A stretch of 64,000 bases of DNA from positions 1 to 64,000 of the forward strand of contig NHNV01000031.1 in NCBI GenBank assembly GCA_002785995.1, given 5' to 3'. Under the pieces are notes generated by a model that saw only the letters and a program-made list of their open reading frames with translations, made no database searches and had not been told where the DNA came from. Within the stretch, counting starts at the first letter, position 1, and each line of letters starts with the position of its first letter. The translations under genes were made by a program, and so were the position numbers. Below are positions 55,507 through 64,000 of the stretch, one piece after another. Source of the DNA: Mycosphaerelloides madeirae. Lineage: Eukaryota; Ascomycota; Dothideomycetes; Mycosphaerellales; Mycosphaerellaceae.

Positions 55507-56554
55507 TTACCCGCTCCTATCTCGTCGTCGGCGATCCCGGATGTAGGTAAACAGCAGCAGAGTAACACCAATGATGACCGCTAAGACGATTAGAGCAGTC
55601 CACCAAGGAGGCGTAGAACTGGTGATATCCCTGACAGTCGTACCGAATATTCCGGTAAAGAGCGATAGAGGTAGGTATATGGCTGCGAAAATGGTCGGCG
55701 TCATTGCCCGCTCCGCTTGAGTTCTCATGAAGGCGGCATCTTGGAGGGTGATGGCTGGGAGGAGGACAGCGTTGATGTCGTTCATATTCTCGGTTACCTT
55801 CTCAACATGCACTCGAAGCCCATTCAGGACTTCCGAAAACGTACGCACTTGTTCAAAAGCTTTTTGTTCATTCTGATCCTTCTCTTCATGCCTCTACTGT
55901 GAGAGAAGGTCTTGCTGAAACATCAACACGGCTTGGTCAAACTCATCCATGCGATGTGAGTCATACATATTGCGAAATTGAACTGTTTTGCAGCTAGAGT
56001 CGAATCTCAGCAGCTTCTCGTCGTGCCGAAGCTAGCCTGGATAACGATTCGGTTCCTGGGGTAGTCGATGCTTCGAAAGTGAGACTAGAAATACCATTCT
56101 CAAGAACCAATAGCTTCAGTTGAATGTCGCTTGCCACCAGATAATGGAAGAAGAAATTCTGGCGTGTTTTTTGCGATCAGCTTAAACTGGTTGCTCCCCA
56201 GTTGAGGACTTGCAAGAGCCCGCTTTGAACGGACGTCTCCGATTCTGAGCCCGGAAGGTTTCGTACGATATGGCCAAGTCGGTTTATAAGATGCTCCTCA
56301 GAATGGAAGTACGGCCATCTGCAGAGAACCCGGCTTTCCCAAGCCCCGACGCTTCGTGAACGTGCCTGCATGGCAGGGTCCCCCTTATTGTCGCCATCCA
56401 CTGAGTTGGACGTGGTTTCGTTTCTGTTGATCAAAATAATATCTGCGACAGAGTATAAGCACAGTAGAGGGTAAAACGTGGAGGTATCTCTACAATTCCA
56501 GACCTTTGCGAATTTGTACGACCGAGAGACAAACACTTGGCGCCGATGGGCCAC
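55507..56554 (-). pseudogene. CorA-like membrane protein remnant
   Basis: The 3' part (55848-55507) is convincing. A helical segment LRVHVEKVTENMNDINAV leads to MTPTIFAAIYLPLSLFTGIFG and a second span, WWTALIVLAVIIGVTLLLF, the two-helix membrane end of CorA-type proteins common in fungi, often with regulatory N-terminal regions. Immediately upstream the frame continues as FDQAVLMFQQDLLSQ, then TAG at 55896-55894 (Gln if CAG), then HEEKDQNEQKAFEQVRTF. Further upstream, FHYLVASDIQLKLLVLENG and RLASARREAAEIRL lie in another frame, and HSEEHLINRLGHIVRNLPGS in a third. The gene is thus multiply broken, or has several introns I could not place. Confidence 0.5.
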
Positions 56555-57434
56555 GGCCCAGGAGAGGCAAGATCGCGCCTATTGTTGGTGATTATGTTTG
56601 TGGACATGTTGGTGCTACAACTCCCTCCGAGTATTGGTTTGTGGTCTCGAACATTTCCCTGTTCGTCACAATCCGGCCAGAGTGCGCCAGGAATATTTCA
56701 GGAGGAATATGTGCACGATGACCGAGTCTTACTTATTTTATCCTGGTCAAATTCAATAGTAAGAAATGTACCCGGTTCTCCAGGTCCTGGAAAATTGAAC
56801 TGCGCCCTGCGCCTGCCGAACCACATTCATTGTGAACGTTCGCCAAGTCATCAAATCAGGCGCCCACCTGCAACTCTCTCAGCAAACCTCAGCATGCGAG
56901 AGAATGCTTGGATACCTTCAAGAGTCGGCTATAGACAAGCAATTCTGGTTCCACACATAAGTGTCGCCGACACTTGCTGCAGACTCGAGTAGCCAACTCT
57001 TGTAGGATTCTCGTTTTGATATTTGATTGTACTGTTGGCTGCCGAATCCCTGCTGGCTCCATTGAACGCTGGAATATCGATGGCTTCTCCAGATGAAAGT
57101 CCGATTTCACTGCTTCTGGAGGACCTCGAGACGTTGAATGACCTGAGAGAAGCGGAACTCTTCTGGTTCGTTTCATATATTGTGGTCAGTTAGATTCGCT
57201 TGGAGAAAGAAAATCAGCACAGACATCCTGGCCTCGTTATCTGTTTAGGAGAAGATGAATCACAAACCAATGTTAACTTAGAGTGAAGAATGTGCTGGGC
57301 CGTGACGCTGAGCAAATTTCACATGCCGTTGTTGTATCACCCTCACGTTTTATCTGGAAATGGCTGTACTCCAATCTACCAAGGTATCAGCGAAAACGTC
57401 GAACAACTCCATACTTACGACCGAACCTCAAACA
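56555..57434. other. Possibly eroded N-terminal part of the CorA-like gene
   Basis: Minus-strand fragments (around 57000-57176) look protein-like but are not assignable. No intact gene. Confidence 0.3.
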
Positions 57435-58343
57435 TCAGTCCAACTTCACCAGTCCACCACTCACGCTGATCGCCTGTCCCGTGATCCACCTCGCATCAAG
57501 CCCGCACAGCACTCCAATAACATCCGCCACGTCCTCTGCGATGGCAACCTTTGGGATATCCTGCTTCGGCACGAACTCTTCCACGATGCTGGGCAGAATC
57601 TCTTTAGGCATGTTAAGAACGGCATCCGTAGCTGTGAGTCCGACGACAACGGAATTGGCAGTAGTGCCGGACATGAAAGAAAACTGTCAGAATGTTAGTT
57701 GCGGAATCGAAAAGGTATATGGGGAATTCACTTCTTCATGCTTTCCCCCGAATGCCTCTGCCCAGGTTTTACACATGTTCTCCCCAGCGGCTTTCCCAGC
57801 AGCATACATAATCTGTCGTTTCCAAGGGAGTCGTGCGCGGATACTGCTTACAAAGATAATCCTGCTTTCCTTTCGGAACATCTTTTTCTGCACCAGCTCA
57901 TCAACAATCAGCACTGTAGTCTGCACATTTCCCAAGAGGCTCCGCGAAACGTCTTCCGCTTGGAGTTGTCCGACGTCCGTAATCCAAGGAGCAGAAGCAT
58001 TCAGAACCAAAATATCAAGGCGTCCGTCGAAATGCTGGAAAACAGCTTCGGCGATGATACTAGCACAGTCCGCTCCGTAGATGTCTGCTACCAGACCGCG
58101 GATGCTAGGCTGTGTCAAGTCCTTTCGAGCTCGGAAGATTGCAGAGACTGCTTCAGACATAGTGGAGATGTGGTGGAGAGAGTCAGAGCTCGAACATGTC
58201 GCCAGGACTGAGCAGCCTCTGCTGGCTAGGTGTAGTGCTGTCGCTCGTCCGATGCCTCGTGTTGCTCCTGTGATGATTGCATGCTTTCCCGCCAAGTCCT
58301 GGTCCCTCAACCTCAAGGGCGGCGCTTCTGGGATGTTCTCCAT
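57435..58343 (-). CDS. Short-chain dehydrogenase/reductase (SDR)
   Basis: A 286-residue NAD(P)-dependent oxidoreductase of the classical SDR type. Exons 58343-57732 and 57683-57435 join in phase across a 48-bp intron. The cofactor motif TGATRGIG is at residues 25-32, the NAG-type motif is LNAS, the catalytic Ser lies in FVSSIRARLP (about 166-167), and YAAGK gives Tyr 180 and Lys 184. The C-terminal exon (SGTTANSVVVGLTATDAVL to SVSGGLVKLD) is complete. The substrate is unknown. It is the first unbroken gene after the run of decayed loci, and its minus-strand neighbour upstream is a GDSL hydrolase. Confidence 0.9.
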
Positions 58344-58626
58344 TTCGTTGGGTTTGAGTCTTACTGTATGAGAACGATAGTTTGTAGTTCAGCTGGGTTC
58401 TGAGTGTCGACATTTCAGGCGCATTTAAACCATGGCAAGAACCCTCGGAGGTACTTTGTACATAGTAGGGCGTCTGATGAGTCATTCTGTCGGCAGAAGC
58501 TTAGCTGTTGATCGCGGCTACTGCATCAGGGTCAACACACTATCAAAGCAACATATGTGCTCCTGTCTTTCACTTCATTCTCGTTAAATGTTGATTCCAT
58601 TGGTCTCCAAGCAGCACAAAGTGATA

Positions 58627-59947
58627 TCAACATAAGTACAAAGCAGCTAGAACACATCCTAGAAGAAGAGGAACAACGCTCCCCGGGCTTCCCTTTTGCC
58701 CTCCAGAAGTAGTTGGTAGAGCTGAAGGTGAGACCAAAATCGTCGTCGAACTTGATGTCGGTCGACCTGTCGGCAGCGAGGTTGTCGCACTAGGCTGTGT
58801 CTCATCGAAAGTCGGCAGCCAACCCGCTGGAAGCTTTTCAATGGTATCGAACCAATTATTCGCTATGAACTGATAACCCATATCATTTGGGTGAAGGCAA
58901 TCGGCATAGATATCATCGCCCTTTTCGTTAAGGTCAGCCAACCGTCGGTATAATCATGCTGTTCGGCTCACCCCAATACCCAATTGATCCACGACCACGA
59001 TATGATACCCTTCCTCTGCCCTTTGCGTAACAAACCCTGGTATCTGTGCATTGAACAGATCCGCTCTGGCTTGTCCATCTCCAACGTTGTGAACAAGTGT
59101 GTTCTCGTTCTGGATGATGGTGGCCACCAATACTGCCGAATTTGGGAAAGCATGCCGTATCGCATCGAGGAGGACGCCCAGTCGCTGCGGGACTGAGTTG
59201 TACGGTAGTGCTGGAGGGTTTCTGTCAATTTCGTTTGTTCCGGCCATCAGGAGGACGAGATCTGGTTGTTGTTGGAATATTCCAGAAGCAAGAAAATTGG
59301 TGTAGATCTCAGAGATTGTGTAGCCGGGGTACCCTGCCTCCTGGTTGTCTGTATTGTTGAGCCCGCTTTCCATTGATCCAATGAAGTCGACGTTGTAGCC
59401 TTTGCATGATAAATGTAAGTGATTGTGGTAAGTTTCAGTCTTAGTGCATACCGGTATTGACAAGCAAGGTTCGGAGTTCTAATCGATAGCCATTGTCATC
59501 AGCACTTCGATACCCTTGCTGTCGTGTGTTCAGTTTTTGATCTTCCACGGGAGAGGATTTGCTTGCAGTGATTGAGTCTCCAATGGGGAGAACAGTTAAC
59601 GGTTGAGCTCCTCCCGTGAAGTTTCTTGTTACAAGCTCATGGGCTCTGTGAGGTCGGTCCCATCCGTTTTGACCATCAAATATGGTAGCTCTGACGCCTA
59701 GCGAGACCAAAAGTAAGTAGCAAAGCGGCGAATTCGCTGAAGACTTTTTGGAAGAGCGCACTGTATCGTTAACTTGGATGAAAAGCGGTCGAAGACGTTT
59801 GGCTGTGATGTTAGTATAGAATCCTCTGTAAATTAGCACGGATATACTCAGTCAGCGTCGAAATGCGGATCAATGAGTTCTGCACTGGAAAATAAGTGAT
59901 TTGGGCTTCCAGGCTGGGCTCTTGGCCATGTGGAAAGAGCGGGACAT
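58627..59947 (-). CDS. Secreted SGNH/GDSL-family hydrolase with GPI-type tail
   Basis: Predicted esterase/lipase-like enzyme at the cell surface. The frame joins 59947-59886, 59825-59452, 59399-58972 and 58920-58627 (385 residues). Block I is LTVLPIGDSITA with the nucleophile Ser; block III is the MAGTNEID segment (Asn); block V is DCLHPND with the Asp-His pair. The N-terminus has a hydrophobic CYLLLVSLGVRA segment that should be the signal peptide, but it lies about 60 residues inside this model. The first exon is therefore the weakest part, and no ATG occurs in the open frame near 59839. The C-terminus is Ser/Thr-rich, ending with VVPLLLGCVLAALYLC, typical of a GPI anchor. Confidence 0.75.
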
Positions 59948-60035
59948 GTTGAGGAAGCCAAATTGGGAGAACAAGTCGTCCAGTCTAGCCTGAATGCTGT
60001 ACATTCTTCCACGAGGCCAGCAAACGGTTCACATT

Positions 60036-60065
60036 AGAGGCCGCGGTGTAAGAGGCCGCGGTGTA
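60036..60065. repeat. Perfect 15-bp tandem duplication
   Basis: AGAGGCCGCGGTGTA occurs twice in a row. Confidence 0.9.
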
Positions 60066-60577
60066 CCACATCCACAGTGAGCTATCAAGCTCTAAAAACT
60101 CTGTTTCCGCGTCTCGAGAAGCCATCATCCTGTCGCCAAGCCATAGCTGATCCTTCCGCGGAGGAGGCCTGGATGAAAGAGATGGAATGTTGCGGGATGG
60201 GCTGCTCGCTCTTCGACACGTCGCCAAATCCGGTATTGACTCTTGATGCTTCGGCCTTCGATAAGCGAATACGGAGACTGAGGTTCCGTCTCGTCGAGAG
60301 AACAGTGTGGACTCTGACAGCGCTTGCGTTGTCGAGATGATCGCGTTTTCATCTTGATGATGTCGGGAGCACTGATGGCATCTTGATGTTCATGATTTAG
60401 GGAACAAGTTCTCGAATTGAGATAAAGGTGCAGGTGCGCAGGCCACTGGCTCGGCGACCGACATCGGAGATAGCTTTCACTTTAGGAATGTCACAAGCCA
60501 TTCACTACTTCCACAGTCACACGTGAATCATCTCCTTGAGGAGTTATATAATGTCGACAACACAGCGATTTTTCATT

Positions 60578-60650
60578 GACTCCGTAGTATAATGGTCAGT
60601 ACATCTGGCACGTGTGAGGTTGAGGCCTAGGTTTTGCTCCGCGATCCACT
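60578..60650 (+). pseudogene. tRNA-like relic (His/Glu-type 5' half)
   Basis: Positions 60578-60609 read GACTCCG-TA-GTATAATGG... followed by TCAGTACATCTGG. This is the acceptor, D-arm and 5' anticodon stem of fungal tRNA-His or tRNA-Glu genes. The 3' half does not fold: the anticodon 3' strand and T-arm (CCTAGGTTTTGCTCCG) are mismatched, and no sequence complementary to GACTCCG follows. It is therefore a dead or chimeric copy, possibly the head of a tRNA-derived element. A TGGCGCCCGAG word, resembling an LTR primer-binding site, follows at 60650, but no LTR was seen. Confidence 0.45.
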
Positions 60651-60885
60651 GGCGCCCGAGCCGATTATATCAACTCTTGATCCGTCAAGTGGTGTCCTGA
60701 AAATCTACGTGCGAGTCGTAGCGGATTCAGTCTATGAGTTTTTTTCGAGTCCGTAGAAGAAGCTGGGATGACTCAACTGGTAAGTTTTGCATATGTGATA
60801 TCGAAAAGAACAAGAAACACGCTATCTGTAACAATAAATCATGGACAGGAGTCACCCATTCGTCGTTATTAATATCGATGCTCCT

Positions 60886-63579
60886 CTATATAGCGAGTCC
60901 GACGGCGATCAGGGTCATCAAACCCATCTCGAACCATCGGAGGTTGAAGGATGAAGATGCCGCGCCTGTGTACTGTGGTGCGCTTGGGGAAGATTGGCTT
61001 GCGGAAGGCGAAGTCGTAGACTCGGCTCCCGCGACGCTGCTGGAGAAAGAGGTTGGAGTAGAGCCACTCCCAGTGGAATAGGCCGCTGGAGCAGTGCCGC
61101 TTGGCGAGGTACCAGACTCGGCAGAGACCAAGCTCGAACTTGAATCATAGGCCCCTGGCGCGTAAGCGGACCCGGAGGGAGAAGAGCCCGGTTCGTACGA
61201 CGAAGCGCTTGGCACAACCGTAATGACGGTCGTCTCAATCTCAGCGCTCGTCGATGGTGAGTACGCGGCGGGATTCGAAGCAGAGCCCAACGTATACACG
61301 GGCGCAGCTTCAGAAGAGCTCGAAGTCTCCTGCGCTGGCGTCCAAGGGGCGGAAGTCTCGTAGCCAGTCGGGGAGGGGTATTCCGTGATGGTGACGGTAA
61401 CAAAAATAGTGCTCTCGTACGAGCTGGTGATGGTCGATACCGGTGTGTATGCGCTTGTGTAGGCAGAGCCAGCAGAGGTAGAAGTGATAGTTGAAACCTC
61501 CTCGGTGCAGGTGCTCGTGTATGTTGTGTATATCGTCGTAACATATGATGACACGCTGTAGGAAGCGCTTGGGCTGTACTCAGCAGGCGGTGTATATGCC
61601 GGCGCAGTTGGGCCATGTCCAGGAACTGTGACAGTGGCATAAATCGTGCTCTCGTATGAGCTGGTGATGGTCGAGACCTGTGTGTATAGCTCCTCAGTGC
61701 AGGTACTCGTGTATGTTGTGTAAATTGTCGTGACATAAGTGGAAACGCTGTAAGAAGCACTTGGGGTGTACTCAGGAGGTGAAGCGAATCCCGTTGTCTC
61801 TGTGCATGTAGTGGACAGACCAGCTGTTCCAGGAGATGTTGTCGTGGTCGATGTACCGGGGCCGATTGAGGAGCTCTGCGAAGTGGATTCAGTTATTTCC
61901 GTGCATGTGGTGGATGAATCAGTTGTCCCAGAAAATTTCGTCGTGGTCGATGTGCTGGTGGAGCCTGTAGGTGTGACTGCGGAGACAATTGTCGAACTGG
62001 AGGTCAATGAAGAGACCGGTTTTGAGGGCGAGCTAATGGACTTGGAAGGCGAAATGGTAGGCTTTGACAGAGTACTGACGGGCGAGGAGCCGGATGGCGA
62101 TTTTACTGGTTTCGACGGCGAGCTGATAGGCTTTGAAGGAGTGACTGGCGAGCTGACGGGTTTTGATGGAGAGCTGACAGGCTTGGACGGTGTGACTGAC
62201 GAGCTGATTGCAGAGCTGAGGCTGGACACCGGCTTGGATGGAGTACTGATGGGTGAAGAAGGAGAGCTGACAGGCTTGCTGGGACTCGATACCGGCTTCG
62301 AAGGCGAACTGATAGGTTTGCTTGGGCTTGACACCGGCTTGGATGGAGTACTGACTGGTTTGGACGGAGTGACTGGCGAACTGATGGCGGAGCTAACAGG
62401 CTTGCTAGGGCTGGACACCGGCTTGGAGGGTGAACTGACAGGCTTGGATGGCGTGCTCACTTGCGAAGAAGGAGAGCTAATTGGCTTGCTAGGTGAACTG
62501 ACTGGCTTGCTGGGGCTGGAGACTGGCTTGCTGGGGCTGGAGACTGGCTTGCTGTGGCTGGAGACTGGCTTGCTGGGACTCGACACAGGCTTGCTGGGAC
62601 TCGACACAGGCTTGGAACGCGAGCTAACAGGTTTACTCGGACTGGAGGAGATCGGGGTCGAGACAGGCTTGCTGGGGCTGCTGACAGATTTGCTGATGCT
62701 CGAGCTGGGCTTGCTAGCACTTGGCGACGAGACCAGCTTGCTGGGACTGCTGACGGGCTTGCTCACACTCGGAGACGAGACCGGCTTGCTGGGGATGCTA
62801 ACAGGCTTGCTGTGACTGCTGACCGGTGTACTGGCACTTGGAGATGATACTGGCTTGCTGGGAGTGCTGATAGGCTTGCTTGCACTCGGAGTGGAAACAG
62901 GCTTGCTGCCACTTGGAGAGGAAACCGGTTTGCTCGGGCTGACAGACGGGCTCTTCGACGGTGATCCACTCGGGCTTTTGGATGGCGTGGCACTTGGAGA
63001 GACCGATGGGCTCTTCGATGACGATCCACTCGGGCTCTTGGAAGGGCTCTTGGACGGCGTTGCACTGGAAGTGGCAGATGGACTTTTGGATGGCGTTCCG
63101 CTTAGGGTCACTGGACTCGAAGGAGATTTCGACAGCGAAGATGGTTTGACCGATGGCGATTTCGACGGTGTTACAGCACTTACCATGCTGCTTGAAAACG
63201 TCTTCGTACTTGAGGGTACCGAAGGTGAGACTGATGGACTCGTGCTGAGTAATGTCGTCGTCGTTACACTCATGGACGGGATGCCATAGGTTACAGGCCA
63301 CGGGGTGGGGTTTCGATCAGCGCTGCAATCGCAAGCGCCAGTCCCGGTATGAATGTGTGTCCGGTTGGTAGGGCACCACGGGTTCCAGTATGGGGCGGTA
63401 GGATTTCCTGGGGTTGTGACATAGCCGGCAGGAACACTCTGAGGCGCGAACGGCCACGCAGGAGCAGCGGCAGCGGCAGTAGTTATTGCTGGCCATCCAG
63501 CGTTTGCTTTCGGGTCTCGTTCGACATTGTCGTGGGCAGTGGCGAAAGCTGCCAGCAGGAGCGGGAGGAGGGCGAACAT
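60886..63579 (-). CDS. Large Ser/Pro-repeat GPI-type cell-wall protein
   Basis: An 897-residue single-exon surface protein. The signal peptide is MFALLPLLLAAFATA. A small ordered N-terminal region follows, with WPFAPQSVPAGYVTTPGNPT and a Cys-containing NRTHIHTGTGACDCSADRNP. Residues about 110-560 are built from SPSKPVS / SKSPS-type heptapeptide-like repeats that would be heavily O-mannosylated. The C-terminal third has Thr/Ser-rich segments, with a unit of about 26 residues (ASYSVSxYVTTIYTTYTSTC) present twice and VSTITSSYESTI recurring. The end (FEMGLMTLIAVGLAI) is a GPI-attachment tail. The overall plan is that of fungal adhesins and wall mannoproteins; ligand unknown. Repeat number may differ between strains. 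Confidence 0.88.
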   Translation of the reverse strand: MFALLPLLLAAFATAHDNVERDPKANAGWPAITTAAAAAPAWPFAPQSVPAGYVTTPGNPTAPYWNPWCPTNRTHIHTGTGACDCSADRNPTPWPVTYGIPSMSVTTTTLLSTSPSVSPSVPSSTKTFSSSMVSAVTPSKSPSVKPSSLSKSPSSPVTLSGTPSKSPSATSSATPSKSPSKSPSGSSSKSPSVSPSATPSKSPSGSPSKSPSVSPSKPVSSPSGSKPVSTPSASKPISTPSKPVSSPSASTPVSSHSKPVSIPSKPVSSPSVSKPVSSPSKLVSSPSASKPSSSISKSVSSPSKPVSTPISSSPSKPVSSRSKPVSSPSKPVSSPSKPVSSHSKPVSSPSKPVSSPSKPVSSPSKPISSPSSQVSTPSKPVSSPSKPVSSPSKPVSSAISSPVTPSKPVSTPSKPVSSPSKPISSPSKPVSSPSKPVSSPSSPISTPSKPVSSLSSAISSSVTPSKPVSSPSKPVSSPVTPSKPISSPSKPVKSPSGSSPVSTLSKPTISPSKSISSPSKPVSSLTSSSTIVSAVTPTGSTSTSTTTKFSGTTDSSTTCTEITESTSQSSSIGPGTSTTTTSPGTAGLSTTCTETTGFASPPEYTPSASYSVSTYVTTIYTTYTSTCTEELYTQVSTITSSYESTIYATVTVPGHGPTAPAYTPPAEYSPSASYSVSSYVTTIYTTYTSTCTEEVSTITSTSAGSAYTSAYTPVSTITSSYESTIFVTVTITEYPSPTGYETSAPWTPAQETSSSSEAAPVYTLGSASNPAAYSPSTSAEIETTVITVVPSASSYEPGSSPSGSAYAPGAYDSSSSLVSAESGTSPSGTAPAAYSTGSGSTPTSFSSSVAGAESTTSPSASQSSPSAPQYTGAASSSFNLRWFEMGLMTLIAVGLAI

Positions 63580-64000
63580 GCCGGGCGAAGAGAGGGATGG
63601 CCGCGGCGATGCCGGTTTGAGGAGGAGAATGAATGGACGAAGAGAGGTGCGCTTCCACTTCAGAGCGTGATAGTACAGAGATCAAAAAAGACTGACAGGG
63701 TGCGAGTTGGTAGACGTATAGAAAAATAGAAAATGCAGAGGGGGGAGGTGTACTTCTCTCTCACCACAACGGCGAGCAGACCCTGCTGTCGGCTCTACCG
63801 TCAGCTTGGCGAAGCGCTGTATCATTTTTCAAGCCAAGGAGCGTGCCAAAACAGACGGACAAGGCGCCTGGAGCGACCGTTGAAGACAGTGGCGAGCTGT
63901 AAAGGTACAAAAACCCCGATGTTGTTATGGAGGCCCGAAGGTCAAGCGAGGGCCGCTGCTAGTTCCGTCCGCGGGTGAGGTCGAGAGGCGTCTATAGGAC
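63580..64000. other. Upstream region of the wall-protein gene
   Basis: No gene supported. It probably contains the promoter of the minus-strand wall protein. Confidence 0.45.

Larger units (their letters stand above)
59948..60885. other. Intergenic with a 15-bp tandem repeat and a tRNA-like relic
   Basis: No protein gene. Open frames around 60077-60340 lack domains. The repeat (60036-60065) and the tRNA-like sequence (60578-60650) are listed separately. Confidence 0.5.

Noticed and set aside
60650..60660. LTR retrotransposon primer-binding site
   Set aside because: No LTR, polypurine tract or gag/pol sequence nearby; kept only as a remark on the tRNA relic.
61766..62815. 349-codon plus-strand open frame opposite the wall-protein gene
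   Set aside because: Repetitive Leu/Thr/Gly translation is the mirror of the SPSKPVS repeats; the minus-strand product has a signal peptide and GPI tail, so this is a shadow.

Overview
The window looks like nuclear DNA of a filamentous ascomycete, most likely a dothideomycete of the Mycosphaerella type. That placement is an inference from gene content and style: short GT-AG introns of about 48-71 bp, small 2EXR/F-box-like and Cys-containing proteins, two HET-domain loci, Zn2Cys6 and MFS genes, and a fused NUP98-96 nucleoporin gene. No bacterial, organellar or viral gene was seen.

Layout. 0-7.8 kb: a microsatellite, a truncated GH30 gene start, a five-exon DHA1-type MFS transporter, the mitochondrial ATP synthase assembly factor FMC1, an F-box-like protein and two divergent coiled-coil proteins, one apparently broken. 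8-13.5 kb: two decayed HET-domain genes flank an intact PAC1/LIS1 dynein regulator. 14-17 kb: an FLVCR/DIRC2-like MFS carrier and a COMT-like O-methyltransferase. 17-26.7 kb: gene-poor, holding an unknown acidic protein, a small Cys-containing protein and a Zn2Cys6 regulator. 26.7-45.1 kb: a dense, mostly housekeeping block with Stu2/XMAP215, an MFS carrier, a GH76 mannanase of the DFG5/DCW1 type, the i-AAA protease Yme1 and the NUP98-96 precursor.

45.7-57.4 kb is the most unusual part. It is a graveyard of accessory genes: a cytochrome P450, a four-exon gene of unknown family, a GPI-type secreted protein with a frameshifted tail, an FAD monooxygenase and a CorA-like membrane protein all carry lesions. 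The clear in-frame stops (TAA, TAG or TGA) all sit where CAA, CAG or CGA would restore the reading, so one C-to-T change each explains them. The two HET genes show the same pattern. This fits repeat-induced point mutation (RIP) or general transition decay, but transitions can only create stops at such codons (or TGG), so the pattern alone is not proof. An apparently intact two-exon gene for a 78-residue secreted cysteine-rich peptide lies inside this graveyard and is a candidate effector.

57.4-64 kb: an intact SDR oxidoreductase, a secreted GPI-type SGNH/GDSL hydrolase, a tRNA-like relic and an 897-residue Ser/Pro-repeat GPI-type wall protein. Cell-surface functions recur across the window (GH76, SGNH hydrolase, Ser/Pro wall protein, GH30 remnant), but no operon-like or clear biosynthetic cluster is visible. 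All exon borders were set by eye from splice motifs and frame continuity.
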